A stretch of 64,000 bases of DNA, taken from the NCBI RefSeq assembly GCF_026340305.1, contig NZ_JAPEPI010000002.1, positions 124,001 to 188,000 on the forward strand, in the 5' to 3' direction. Source of the stretch: Streptomyces sp. NBC_01381. GTDB taxonomy: Bacteria; Actinomycetota; Actinomycetes; Streptomycetales; Streptomycetaceae. A program made the translations under genes and the position numbers. This document shows, one piece after another, positions 49,322-58,155 of this stretch (its first letter is position 1; every line of letters starts with the position of its first letter). The notes under the pieces were generated by a model that searched no databases, had not been told where the DNA came from, and was given only the letters and a program-made list of their open reading frames with translations.

Positions 49322-49882
49322 TTGGTGCGGACTTGGCCGGATACTGCGGGGTCGCACGGTGACGGTGTGACACCGGGCGCTTCCTCTGCGCAGCATCTGG
49401 TGTCGGAAGTGTGTGCGGTTCCGGGTGCTTGTGTGTGCCCGAGCCCGAGGGGGGACCGAGGATTGTTACGACGTCACGCGTTCCGGCTGCCACCGCATCC
49501 GGCGTCCGTCGCGCTCGCTCGTGTTCGCGTTCGCGATCATCTGACGGCCTGGGGGCATACGGAGAAGAGCGTGGCGCGCCATGACGTCGTACTCCTGGTG
49601 TCGGAACTCGCGACGAACGCGGTCTGCCACGGCCTCGTCCTGGAGCGGGAGTTCGAGGTCGCGGTCACGGTGCTCGCCGACGGCGACTGCTTCATAGAGG
49701 TCTCCGACGAAAGCCCCATGGGCCCGGAGCTGCGGGGCACGGGCACCTGGGAGGACGAGAACGGCCGGGGCCTGCGGCTCCTTGACGCGCTGGCGGAGGC
49801 GTGGGGCGTCTGGCAGCGCGGGAGGCACGGCAAGACGGTGTGGGCGCTGGTGCGGGGCACGGGGGACGCCGGGTGGCCCTGA
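49322..49882 (+). CDS. HATPase_c_2 (anti-sigma/SpoIIAB-like) protein with a TTA codon
   Basis: Up to 186 residues; the start is uncertain. The conserved part begins RRHAFRLPPHPASVALAR and shows the GHKL landmarks VVLLVSELATNAVCHG (N box), FIEVSDESP (G1), then GRGLRLLDALAEAWG (G2) and KTVWALV. These small ATPases are abundant in Streptomyces and may phosphorylate anti-sigma antagonists. A TTA leucine codon is at 49466-49468; the adjoining TTG at 49463, after GGGGGACCGAGGA, could itself be the start, still leaving TTA as codon two. Translation should therefore depend on the bldA tRNA. Confidence 0.82.
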   Translation: MVRTWPDTAGSHGDGVTPGASSAQHLVSEVCAVPGACVCPSPRGDRGLLRRHAFRLPPHPASVALARVRVRDHLTAWGHTEKSVARHDVVLLVSELATNAVCHGLVLEREFEVAVTVLADGDCFIEVSDESPMGPELRGTGTWEDENGRGLRLLDALAEAWGVWQRGRHGKTVWALVRGTGDAGWP

Positions 49883-49927
49883 TCCCTGATGGCCGGGCCC
49901 GCCGCCGTCACGACGCCGAGGCGGGCC

Positions 49928-51373
49928 TCAACTCGGGCTCTGCGCCGGCAGAGTGACCGTCACGGTGAGCCCCTCGCCCGGAGTCGTCTCCACCTCGACC
50001 TCGCCCCCGTGCGCGGTGACGACCCCCTGCACGATCGCCATGCCGAGGCCGCTGCCCGCGCCGCCGCCCGCGCGGAAGAAGCGGTCGAAGACACGGGCCG
50101 CGTCCTGCGCGTCGAGGCCCGGCCCCCGGTCCTCGACACGCAGCCGCACAAGCCCGTCCACCCGCTCCACGCCCAGCGTGACCGGCGCGTCGGCGGGGGT
50201 GTGGACGCGTACGTTGCCCAGCAGATTGCCGAGCACCTTGCGCAGCCCCGACTCGTCCGCGCGGATCAGCAGGGCGCCGTCGGCGCGGACGGTGAGCGGG
50301 CGCTCCGGCTCCTGCACGCGCAGATCGTCGGCGGCGTCCCGCACCAGGCGGCTCAAGTCGACGTTCCTGAAGCGCAGTTCCGGCTGCTGGTCCAGGCGGG
50401 CCAGGGTCAGCAGCTCGTCGACCAGGCGCCCCATCCGGTCGGCCTCGGCGTTGACGCGGTCCCACGCGCGCGTGCGCTCCGTCGGGTCGCGGAGCATCCC
50501 CTTGTCGTACAGCTGGAGGTAGCCGCGGATCGCCGACAGCGGCGTACGCAGCTCGTGCGAGGCGTCGGCGACGAAGCGGCGCAGCTGTGCGGAGCTGCGT
50601 TCGCGGGTCTCGAAGGCCGATTCGACCTGGTGGAGCATGGAGTTGAGGGCAAGGCGCAGCTGCTCGGTCTCCAGCACGGGGGTGCGGCTCGACGGCACCC
50701 GCCGCGTCAGGTCGCCGTCGGCGATCGCGGACGCGGTCTCGACCATGTCCTCCAGTGGGCGAAGACGGTGGTGCGCGGAGATCATCGTCAGGACGGCGAG
50801 CAGCCCCAACAGGGCCACTCCGAAGGCGGCGTCGACCTTCAGCGCCTTCTTGATGCCCGAATGCAGGCTCTCCGTAGAGGTGGCCATCAGGACGGTCGTG
50901 CCGTCGTCGAGGCGTGCGCCCACGGTGCGGTAGGGGTCGCCGTCCAAGGTGACGTCGCGCGGCTGCGATGCGCTGACCAGGGCGCCCGGGTCGTCCACCG
51001 CGGAGGCCAGGGCGCGCTGGCGCGGTGTCGGCTCCAGCGAGCCGATGGGAACGGGCTTCCCGGAGGCACCGATCGCGACGATGAGCGTGTCCGCGCGCGG
51101 GAGCCCACCACTTCGGTCGGTGCCGCCGGGGGAGAGGTTGTCGAGCGCCATGCCGAGCGCGCTGATGTACTCGATCTGCTTCATGGTCAGACCCATGCGG
51201 TGCAGCGAGTCGCGCGACGAGGTCAGCTCCGCGTCGATGTTGTCGAGCAGGAAGTGCCGCATGCCCATGATGCTCACGGCCGTCGCGGTGACGATGCCGA
51301 GGGCCAGCAGCGCCACGTTGACCCAGGTGAGCTTGGCGCGCAGCGAGTGCGTGCCGCGGTGCGCACGCCTCAT
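49928..51373 (-). CDS. Two-component sensor histidine kinase
   Basis: A 481-residue kinase. One membrane segment near residue 15-35, an outer domain of about 120 residues and a second segment (AAFGVALLGLLAVLTMI) precede a HAMP domain. The dimerisation box is ADASHELRTPLSAIRGYLQ with the phospho-accepting histidine. N, G1, F and G2 boxes follow: GLRKVLGNLLGNVRVHTP, VEDRGPGLD, FDRFFRAG and GSGLGMAIVQG. It overlaps the upstream response regulator by four bases (ATGA) and surely works with it. The stimulus is unknown. The divergent MMPL transporter is a likely target. Confidence 0.93.
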   Translation of the reverse strand: MRRAHRGTHSLRAKLTWVNVALLALGIVTATAVSIMGMRHFLLDNIDAELTSSRDSLHRMGLTMKQIEYISALGMALDNLSPGGTDRSGGLPRADTLIVAIGASGKPVPIGSLEPTPRQRALASAVDDPGALVSASQPRDVTLDGDPYRTVGARLDDGTTVLMATSTESLHSGIKKALKVDAAFGVALLGLLAVLTMISAHHRLRPLEDMVETASAIADGDLTRRVPSSRTPVLETEQLRLALNSMLHQVESAFETRERSSAQLRRFVADASHELRTPLSAIRGYLQLYDKGMLRDPTERTRAWDRVNAEADRMGRLVDELLTLARLDQQPELRFRNVDLSRLVRDAADDLRVQEPERPLTVRADGALLIRADESGLRKVLGNLLGNVRVHTPADAPVTLGVERVDGLVRLRVEDRGPGLDAQDAARVFDRFFRAGGGAGSGLGMAIVQGVVTAHGGEVEVETTPGEGLTVTVTLPAQSPS

Positions 51374-52098
51374 GCGAGTCCGTATCCGACGCCCCGCCGG
51401 GTCGTGATCACCGGCGGGCCGATGGCGGCCAGCTTGCGCCGCAGATAGCTGATGTAGGTCTCGACGACGGTCGACTCCGCCGTGTGCTCGTAACTCCACA
51501 CATGGCGCAGCAGCTGCTCCTTGGGCACGACGCGGCCCGCGTTGCGCACCAGGAAGCGCAGCAGGGCGTACTCGGTCGGCGTGAGCTGCGCCGTGCGGTC
51601 CGCGCGGCGCACCACGTACGTCGTGTCGTCGAGCTCCAGGTCGCCGTAGCGCAGCGGCGGGCGCTGGGGGAGCACGTCGCCCGCCCTGGTGCGGCGCAGG
51701 ACCGCCCCGATACGGGCGACGACCTCGTCGATGTTGAACGGCTTGGTGATGTAGTCGTCGCCGAAGCCGAGCGCGCCCACGACCTCCGACGGCGCGTCCC
51801 GCGCGGTCAGGAACACCAGTGCCAATTCGGGGTGCCGGGCGCGCAGTTCCCTGCCCAGCGCACGCCCGTCGCCGTCCGGCAGCATCACGTCCAGGAGCGC
51901 CACGTCGGGCCGGGTGCGTTCGGCGAGCGCGAGGGCATCGCGCACGGTGCCCGCCACCATCACGTCGAAGCGGTGATAGCGCAGGGCGATGGCCAGCACG
52001 TCGGCGATGCTCGGCTCGTCCTCGACGACGAGGACGGTCGCCTCCTCGCCCCGCGGCGTTCCGACATCTGTTCCCCGGCGGCCTTCGGCGTGGCTCAT
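51370..52098 (-). CDS. OmpR-family response regulator
   Basis: A 242-residue regulator. The receiver has VLVVEDEPSIADV (acidic pocket), the phospho-acceptor in ALLDVMLPDGDG, FLTARD and YITKPFN. The C-terminal winged HTH shows LTPTEYALLRFLVRNAGRVVPKEQLL and VETYISYLRRKL. An N-terminal extension of about 18 residues precedes the receiver. The kinase gene follows with an ATGA overlap. About 160 bases separate it from the divergent MMPL transporter, which fits control of that gene. Confidence 0.95.
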   Translation of the reverse strand: MSHAEGRRGTDVGTPRGEEATVLVVEDEPSIADVLAIALRYHRFDVMVAGTVRDALALAERTRPDVALLDVMLPDGDGRALGRELRARHPELALVFLTARDAPSEVVGALGFGDDYITKPFNIDEVVARIGAVLRRTRAGDVLPQRPPLRYGDLELDDTTYVVRRADRTAQLTPTEYALLRFLVRNAGRVVPKEQLLRHVWSYEHTAESTVVETYISYLRRKLAAIGPPVITTRRGVGYGLA

Positions 52099-52260
52099 GC
52101 CCCCAGTATCGGCGCGGACGTTATACGAAGTCTCGGTCCGTGCTTTGGAGTTACTTGAGAATCATGGCCGCGCCGCGCCCCAGCGGCGCCGTGCCGCCGA
52201 TGCTGAGGTCCGACGAGGCACGGACCTGGGGGACTCGGCGACGCGGAGGAGGAACGGATC

Positions 52261-54837
52261 GTGACGGCATTGGCGCGGTGGTGCCATGCGCACCGCCTGG
52301 TGGTCCTTGTGCTGTGGGTGGGTGCCCTGTTCGGCCTGGGGGCGGCGGGGACCTCCGCGGGCACCGCCTACTCGAATGTGTTCTCCCTGCCGGACACGGA
52401 CTCCACGCGCGCGTACGACCTGATGACGAAGGCGTTTCCGGAGCGCTCGGGGGACACCGACACGGTCGTGTGGCGCGTCGACGAGGGCGCATCGGTGCGC
52501 GACAAGGACGTACGTTCCCGGATCGAGCCCACGCTGAAGGACATCGCCGGCATGAAGGGCGTCGGCGAGGTGGTGGGCCCGTACGCATCCAAGGAGGCGG
52601 GTGCCTCTAAGAAGGCGGGTGCCTTCAACAAGGAAGGCGCGTCCAAGAAGGCGGATGCCTCCAAGAAGGCGGGCGCATCCAAGAAGGCAGGCGCCTCCAA
52701 GGCAGGCGTCTCCAAGGAGGCAGGCGCGGCACAGATCAGCGAGAACGGGCGGATCGCCTACGCCCAGGTGACCTTCACCGAGCAGGCGAACTTCGTCCCC
52801 AAGGACCTCGTCCAGGACGTCGTGGACACGGCTCAGAACGCCGAACGCGGCGGCCTCCAGGTCGAACTCGGCGGCCAGGCGATCACCCGCATCCAGGAGC
52901 CGCCCACCGGCACCTCCGAACTGGTCGGCATCGCGGCCGCGGCCGTAGTCCTCTTCCTGGCCTTCGGATCGCTCTTCGCGATGGTCCTGCCGATCGTCAT
53001 CGCGGTCTTCGGAGTGGGCCTCGGCATGCTCTCGACGATGCTGCTCAGCCATGTCACGGACATCCCCGAAGTGGCCCCGCTGCTCGGCTCCCTGATCGGC
53101 CTCGGCGTGGGCATCGACTACGCGCTCTTCATCGTGACTCGGCACCGGCGCGGCATCCTGCGCGGCATGGAGCCGCGGGATGCGGCGGTGCAGGCGCTGA
53201 ACACCTCGGGCCGCGCGGTGCTGTTCGCGGGCGGCACGGTGTGCATCGCGCTCGCCGGAATGCTGGTGATGAGAATGCGCTTCCTGGATGGCGTGGTCAT
53301 CGCGGCCTCCCTGACGGTGATCCTGAGCGTCCTCGCGGCCATAACGCTGCTGCCCGCGCTCCTGGGGCTGCTCGGCCCCCGGGTGCTCAGCCGCAGGCAG
53401 CGGCGGCGTCTCGCGGCGACGGGGCCCGATCCTGCCGAGGCGAGCGGCCTCGCGGCGCGCTGGTCCTCGTACGTACAGAAGAGGCCGCGTTCGATCGCGG
53501 CGCTCGCCTTCGTGGTGATGGCCTTCCTCGCCCTGCCGCTGCTCTCCCTGCGCCTCGGCGCGACCGATCAGGGCAACCACCAGGAGTCGACGACGACCCG
53601 GCAGGCGTACGACATGCTGGCCGACGGCTTCGGTCCGGGATTCAACGGCCCACTCCAAGTTGTGGCCGAAGAGACCGACACCGGAGGCCTGGTGAAGAGC
53701 ATCCGGTCGACGGAGGGCGTCGCCCAGGTGGCGGCGGCCCCACCGTCGGACGGCATCTCGGTCATCAACGTCGTCCCGACCACATCCCCCCAGTCCGAGG
53801 AGACCGACCAACTCATCGACCGGCTACGGGGAGACGTGATTCCGGAGGCCGGCGTCGAGGCGCACGTCGGCGGTGTGACGGCCATCTTCAAGGACTTCGC
53901 CGCGGTGACGGGCGACCGGCTGCCCTACTTCGTAGGAGCCATCATCGCGCTCGGCTTCCTCCTGCTGCTGATTGCGTTCCGCTCCCTGGTGGTGCCCCTG
54001 ACGGCCGCCCTGATGAACCTGATCGCGGCGGCCGCGTCCTTCGGCGTACTGGTGGCGATCTTCCAGTGGGGCTGGGGCACGGAACTGATCGGCGTCGGCA
54101 AGGAGGGCCCGATCACGGCGTTCCTGCCAGTCATCATGCTGTCGCTGCTCTTCGGGCTCTCGATGGACTACCAGGTGTTCCTGGTGAGCCGCATGCACGA
54201 GGAATGGGTGCACACGAAGGACAACGCCCGCGCGGTCCGGGTGGGCCTCGCCGAGACGAGCAGGGTCATCAACTGCGCGGCCCTGATCATGATCTGCGTC
54301 TTCTCCGCGTTCGTCCTGAGCGGCGACATGGAGGGCGCGATGGCGGGCATCGGCCTTGCGGCAGCGGTGGCCCTAGACGCCTTCATCCTGCGCACGGCGC
54401 TGGTCCCGGCGGCGATGCATCTGCTCGGCCGCGCCAACTGGTGGCTCCCCGCGGGCCTGGAGAAGCGCCTGCCGCACCTGGCGGTGGAGCCACGGGAGGA
54501 GCCGGAGCAGGCCCCGTCCGAAACCGTCCCCCACGCGCGCGTGGAGCCCAACGGCTCGGGCACGGCCTCCGTAGTGCACGGTTTCATCCGCACAGTGGAG
54601 GGCGACCCGGTGCCGGACGCGACCCTGACGCTGCTCTCCAAGGGTGGCCGCAAACTGGACCGCGTGACGTCACTGGCCGACGGCTCGTACATCGTGGCGG
54701 CCCCGTCGGCAGGCGCCTACCTACTGGCAGCCACGGCCCCCGGCTACGCATCACGCGCCCGGCACATCATGGTCGCCGACGAGCCGCTCATGTACGACAT
54801 GGAGCTGGCGTCGGGGGAGGTGGACGCGGTCAACTGA
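52261..54837 (+). CDS. MMPL-family RND transporter with repeat insert and C-terminal carboxypeptidase-regulatory-like domain
   Basis: An 858-residue transporter. Typical MMPL parts include RWCHAHRLVVLVLWVG, GLGVGIDYALFIVTRHR and GLSMDYQVFLVSRMHEEW, each in a membrane block with Asp/Tyr for proton coupling. The first periplasmic loop carries a Lys/Ala/Ser repeat (about 109-157) coded by 15-bp units. After the last segment, residues about 765-855 form a beta-rich domain (VHGFIRTVEGDPVPDATLTLLS, SLADGSYIVAAPSAGAYLLAATAPGY in parts) like the carboxypeptidase regulatory fold. That domain is unusual for MMPL proteins and, by topology, probably cytoplasmic. The substrate is likely a lipid or hydrophobic molecule. 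Confidence 0.9.
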   Translation: MTALARWCHAHRLVVLVLWVGALFGLGAAGTSAGTAYSNVFSLPDTDSTRAYDLMTKAFPERSGDTDTVVWRVDEGASVRDKDVRSRIEPTLKDIAGMKGVGEVVGPYASKEAGASKKAGAFNKEGASKKADASKKAGASKKAGASKAGVSKEAGAAQISENGRIAYAQVTFTEQANFVPKDLVQDVVDTAQNAERGGLQVELGGQAITRIQEPPTGTSELVGIAAAAVVLFLAFGSLFAMVLPIVIAVFGVGLGMLSTMLLSHVTDIPEVAPLLGSLIGLGVGIDYALFIVTRHRRGILRGMEPRDAAVQALNTSGRAVLFAGGTVCIALAGMLVMRMRFLDGVVIAASLTVILSVLAAITLLPALLGLLGPRVLSRRQRRRLAATGPDPAEASGLAARWSSYVQKRPRSIAALAFVVMAFLALPLLSLRLGATDQGNHQESTTTRQAYDMLADGFGPGFNGPLQVVAEETDTGGLVKSIRSTEGVAQVAAAPPSDGISVINVVPTTSPQSEETDQLIDRLRGDVIPEAGVEAHVGGVTAIFKDFAAVTGDRLPYFVGAIIALGFLLLLIAFRSLVVPLTAALMNLIAAAASFGVLVAIFQWGWGTELIGVGKEGPITAFLPVIMLSLLFGLSMDYQVFLVSRMHEEWVHTKDNARAVRVGLAETSRVINCAALIMICVFSAFVLSGDMEGAMAGIGLAAAVALDAFILRTALVPAAMHLLGRANWWLPAGLEKRLPHLAVEPREEPEQAPSETVPHARVEPNGSGTASVVHGFIRTVEGDPVPDATLTLLSKGGRKLDRVTSLADGSYIVAAPSAGAYLLAATAPGYASRARHIMVADEPLMYDMELASGEVDAVN
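52584..52730 (+). repeat. 15-bp minisatellite in the MMPL gene
   Basis: Imperfect GCSTCCAAGAAGGCG-type units repeat about nine times and encode K-K-A-G-A-S modules in the first extracytoplasmic loop. Confidence 0.88.
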
Positions 54838-54896
54838 GCCCGGCCGGGAGCTGGTCGCGCTGCGGCGGCTCCGCGCGATCGACGGGGGAGCGGCAC

Positions 54897-56201
54897 TCAG
54901 GAGACGGTGTCCCTGGAGGCGTTCTTCGAGCGCCCGGTGTCGCTCTCGCCGTCCGGGGTGAACCAACCGTTCTCGCCCCCGACTTCACGAGGCGTACTCG
55001 CGCCGCCTGCCCCGAACTCGCGCACTCCCGGCACCGCCGCCGTTCCCACGCACGCGACGCCCACCACAAGGGCCGCGATCCAGAGGGGCGCCGCCACGCC
55101 CCACGCGTCCGCCGCGAGGGGCGCGAGCACGTAGCCGAGGGGCATCGCGGCCAGCGAGAGCAGCCAGTCGTACGAGGTGACGCGGGCCAGCACGCCGGGC
55201 GGTATCGCCGCCTGGACCGATGTCGCCCACACGGGGCTGAGGAAGCCGAGGCCCGCCTGTGCGACGGCGTAGGCGCCGATGATGAGCGGGGCGGGGGCCT
55301 CGGCGGCGAGCAGGCCGAGGGGCAGGGCGTACGTCGCGAGGCCCAGGTTGGCCGCCAGGATCGGGCGCCGGGGCCGGGCCCGCCCCGCGAGCAGCGAGCC
55401 GAGCAGCAGCCCGATCGCGCCGGCCTGCAGGATGCCGATCCATACGTCCTCGCCGCCCAACTCCTTGACGGCGATGGCGGGTCCGAGGGTGGTGAGCACG
55501 GCGGCGGCGCCGTTCCACGCGGAGTGCGCGACGAGGCTGGTCCAGTACCAGTCCCGGCACCGCACCTCCTGCCACCCCTCGACCAGGTCCTTACGGAGTG
55601 AACGGCGCCCCTCCGGAGTGACCCGCCGCACGCGGATGGCGGCCAGCAGGCACGCGCTGACGGCGAACGAGACCCCGTCGAGCACGAAGGCCCAGCCGGG
55701 GCCCGCGTACTTGATGAGGAGCCCGGCGAGCGCGGGGCCGCCGACCATGGCGGTGCTCTTGACGACGCCCAGTGCGGAGTTGGCGGCGTGCCGCTCCTTC
55801 CCGTCGACGGTGCCGGTGATGAGGGTCGGCAGGGTGGGCATGGCGAACGCGGAGGCGGCGCCGCCGACCGCCGATGCGAGGGCGATGTGCCACAACTGGG
55901 GGTTTCCCCCCAGGAGTTCGACGCCTACGAAGAGCTGCGTCAGGCATCGCACGACGTCGGTGCCGAGCGCGACGGTACGGGCATTGAACCGGTCGCCGAC
56001 GACCCCGCCGATGGGAAGCAACAGCAGCCTCGGCCCCATCGCGCAGCCGAGGACGAGGGCAAGCGCGGAGGCGGAGCCGGTGGCGCGGATGACGGCGAGG
56101 GAGAGGGCGGCGGGGATGACGGCGTCGCCGATGAGGGAGAGGGAGCGGCCGAGGAAGAGCAGCCGGAAGGGGCGGTTGCGCAGCAGGGGGTGCGACGGCA
56201 T
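54897..56201 (-). CDS. MFS transporter of the MFS_3/enterobactin-exporter type
   Basis: A 434-residue protein with about 12 hydrophobic segments. It opens NRPFRLLFLGRSLSLIGDAVIPAALSL and has the motif-A-like loop GGVVGDRFNARTVAL. These are the features of the MFS_3 branch that exports siderophores, macrolides and similar molecules. A polar tail rich in Gly/Glu/Ser follows the last segment. It is divergent from a MarR regulator with palindromes in the 78-base spacer, so drug-responsive derepression is likely. The substrate is unknown. Confidence 0.87.
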   Translation of the reverse strand: MPSHPLLRNRPFRLLFLGRSLSLIGDAVIPAALSLAVIRATGSASALALVLGCAMGPRLLLLPIGGVVGDRFNARTVALGTDVVRCLTQLFVGVELLGGNPQLWHIALASAVGGAASAFAMPTLPTLITGTVDGKERHAANSALGVVKSTAMVGGPALAGLLIKYAGPGWAFVLDGVSFAVSACLLAAIRVRRVTPEGRRSLRKDLVEGWQEVRCRDWYWTSLVAHSAWNGAAAVLTTLGPAIAVKELGGEDVWIGILQAGAIGLLLGSLLAGRARPRRPILAANLGLATYALPLGLLAAEAPAPLIIGAYAVAQAGLGFLSPVWATSVQAAIPPGVLARVTSYDWLLSLAAMPLGYVLAPLAADAWGVAAPLWIAALVVGVACVGTAAVPGVREFGAGGASTPREVGGENGWFTPDGESDTGRSKNASRDTVS

Positions 56202-56215
56202 GGAGGGGACTGTAT

Positions 56216-56257
56216 TTCGGAACCGAATTATTCGTCAACGAAATATATGGAACCGAA
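56216..56257. promoter_or_regulatory. MarR-type operator region between the MFS and MarR genes
   Basis: The spacer contains TTCGG-AA-CCGAA (56216-56227), CGAAT-T-ATTCG (56224-56234), TTCGT-CA-ACGAA (56231-56242) and a second GGAACCGAA (56249-56257; first at 56219-56227, 30 bases apart). Overlapping short palindromes in an AT-rich patch suit a MarR dimer. Confidence 0.65.
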
Positions 56258-56279
56258 GAGTCGAAGTAGGCTGCGCTCC

Positions 56280-56915
56280 ATGGCGGACAAGCGCGACAGC
56301 GCGACGGCGAGGGATGCGGGAACGGCGAGGGACGCGGAATCGGGGAACGCGCCCGAGAATGCCCGCGAAGGACTACCCGAGAACGCCCACGAAGGAGCCC
56401 CCGAGCCGGCCGCCCGCGACTGGACCGACGGTCACGTCGAACGCTGGCTCCCCGTGCTCCCCGGCCTCGACCCCGACATCGAGGGCGCCGTCACCCGCAT
56501 GAAGAAGCTGACGGTGTATCTGCGCCGGATCCGCGAGCAGTCCCTGATCGACTTCGACCTGGAGCGCCCGGAGTTCGACACCCTCCACAAACTGGCGGGC
56601 CGCGGCGGCCGGGCCACCCCCTCCGAGCTCGCCGCCGACCTGGACCTCGCCCCCGCCTCCGTAACGGGCCGTCTGGGCGGCCTGGAGAGCCGGGGCCTGA
56701 TCCGCCGTACCCCCTCGAAGGAGGACCGGCGCCGGGTCGACGTGGAGCTGACGAAGTCCGGCCGCTCGATCTGGCTCGGCGCGATGGACGTCCTCGGCCA
56801 CGAGGAGTACCGCCTCCTCGGCGTGCTCTCGAAGGACGAGCGGGCCCAGCTCTCGGACATGCTGCGCCGCATCATGCTGGTGGCGGAGGAGGGCGGCGGC
56901 GCGTCCTGGCGCTGA
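56280..56915 (+). CDS. MarR-family transcriptional regulator
   Basis: A 211-residue winged-HTH regulator. The DNA-binding part has FDTLHKLAGRGGRATPSELAADLDLAPASVTGRLGGLE-type sequence (in blocks) and the wing RTPSKEDRRRVDVELT. About 45 N-terminal residues are made from two tandem repeats: an 18-bp unit (TARDAG/TARDAE) and a 24-bp unit (PENAREGL/PENAHEGA). The fold proper begins at WTDGHVERW. An upstream ATG at 56247 would add 11 residues. It presumably represses the divergent MFS transporter and itself. Confidence 0.9.
   Translation: MADKRDSATARDAGTARDAESGNAPENAREGLPENAHEGAPEPAARDWTDGHVERWLPVLPGLDPDIEGAVTRMKKLTVYLRRIREQSLIDFDLERPEFDTLHKLAGRGGRATPSELAADLDLAPASVTGRLGGLESRGLIRRTPSKEDRRRVDVELTKSGRSIWLGAMDVLGHEEYRLLGVLSKDERAQLSDMLRRIMLVAEEGGGASWR
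56304..56405 (+). repeat. 18-bp and 24-bp tandem repeats in the MarR N-terminus
   Basis: Two 18-bp copies (56304-56321, 56322-56339) begin ACGGCGAGGGA. Two 24-bp copies (56352-56375, 56376-56399) begin CCCGAGAA and run into a partial third. Both units keep the frame. Confidence 0.88.
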
Positions 56916-56937
56916 CGCCGCTCCCGCCCCCTGCGGG

Positions 56938-57408
56938 TCAACTCCGCGCCAGCTCCGGCCGCTTGCGGTAGTCGGTGAACCCGACGACGTTCCCCCACGG
57001 GTCGGCGACCTCCACGGTCCACCCGGTGGCCACGGAGAACGGCGGCGCGAGCAGCTTGACCCCCGCAGCGTCCAGCGCACGCCCCGCGGCGCGCGCGTCG
57101 CGCACCTCGAGCCACACCCTGGGGGAGGCCCACGGCGGCGGCTGCCGGACGACTTCGTCCTCCACGCGCAGCAGCACGCCGGGCATCTCCTTGCCCACCT
57201 TGAGGATGGCGAGCCCGATCTCGTCGATCCGGGCGGAGACGGGGAACCCGAGACGCTCGTAGAACCCGACGGCCTCGTCCAGGTCACCGACGGGGAGGAG
57301 GACGTTGTCGAACCCGAGGAGATCGGTCGCCTGCCCGGCGGCGGCCTCGCCTGCGGACTGGCTGACGGGCTGGTCAGCTGACAGGCCGACCGACTGGTTG
57401 TCTGACAT
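56938..57408 (-). CDS. VOC (glyoxalase/bleomycin-resistance) family protein
   Basis: A 156-residue protein with the two-module VOC fold: DNVLLPVGDLDEAVGFYERLGF at the start, LAILKVGKE in the middle and VEVADPWGNVVGFTDY at the end. VOC proteins bind metal or sequester small molecules; no specific activity can be called. The first 30 residues are a Ser/Gln/Ala-rich tail-like extension (LSADQPVSQSAGEAAAGQ). It is convergent with the MarR gene. Confidence 0.88.
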   Translation of the reverse strand: MSDNQSVGLSADQPVSQSAGEAAAGQATDLLGFDNVLLPVGDLDEAVGFYERLGFPVSARIDEIGLAILKVGKEMPGVLLRVEDEVVRQPPPWASPRVWLEVRDARAAGRALDAAGVKLLAPPFSVATGWTVEVADPWGNVVGFTDYRKRPELARS

Positions 57409-57578
57409 TCCGTCAGAATAAGTCGGCTGCCCCGAATTCAGCCGCACTGCCACCGCGGAGCGCCCACATGGACGCGGACGTCACCCGGCTGGCGTGCTGG
57501 ACGGGCTGCCGCCCGCGGGTCAGTGGTTGATCGGGGACGCGGCAAGGCGTGGCGGCTCGTCGCGTTTGAGGGTGACGA
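57409..57578. other. 170-base gap with no recognised feature
   Basis: The stretch between the VOC start and the CGNR stop shows no convincing open frame and no repeat or hairpin I can support. It may contain the promoter of the VOC gene. Confidence 0.4.
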
Positions 57579-58154
57579 TCACTCCGCTGAGCTGGGGTTT
57601 TTGCGCTGGTTGGCGTGGAAGCGCGCCTTCTTCTGGCGATTCCCGCATGTGTTCATGTCACACCATTTGCGGGTGCGGCTCTGGCTGGTGTCGAAGAAGG
57701 CGGCCTGGCAGGTCGGCGATGCGCACAAGGCCAGTTTTCCGTCCCGTTCGCCCGCGATGATGCTGATCGCGTCGGCGGCGATCACGCTGAGGGCATCTTC
57801 CACGCGGGAAGCCGAGCTGAGCCGCCATCGCCGCTCGCCCTCGGGTGTCAGGATCGCCGCGGCCCGGCCCTGAGCGCTGCAGTCATTGATGACTTGGACA
57901 GCAGTCGCAGGCAGAGCGTCCTGGATCGCGGCCGCTGTCGCGGCGGCGTGAATCGACTCCCTCAGTTCCCGGGCGAGGTCGAGCTGGGCGGTGGTGCAGG
58001 AGTCCACGGCGAGGCCGCTCACTGCCAGCCAGTCGATGAGTCGGTGCGGCGTGGGAATGCGCTCCACGGCGTTGCCATGACGCTCCGACAGGGTCCCCGT
58101 GAAGCTGGTCGCCAGCACGTTGCCGAGGCGGAAGTCAGGGAATCCAGCACGCAT
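57579..58154 (-). CDS. CGNR zinc-finger (ABATE-type) regulator
   Basis: A 191-residue protein. The N-terminal ABATE-like region includes LIDWLAVSGL and LDLARELRESIHAAA. The C-terminal zinc finger reads LCASPTCQAAFFDTS, RKWCDMNTCGNRQKKARF, with four cysteines and the CGNR box. Such proteins are thought to be stress-linked transcription regulators binding DNA through the finger. It is divergent from an epoxide hydrolase; a palindrome sits directly before its ATG, consistent with autoregulation. Confidence 0.88.
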   Translation of the reverse strand: MRAGFPDFRLGNVLATSFTGTLSERHGNAVERIPTPHRLIDWLAVSGLAVDSCTTAQLDLARELRESIHAAATAAAIQDALPATAVQVINDCSAQGRAAAILTPEGERRWRLSSASRVEDALSVIAADAISIIAGERDGKLALCASPTCQAAFFDTSQSRTRKWCDMNTCGNRQKKARFHANQRKNPSSAE

Positions 58155-58155
58155 G

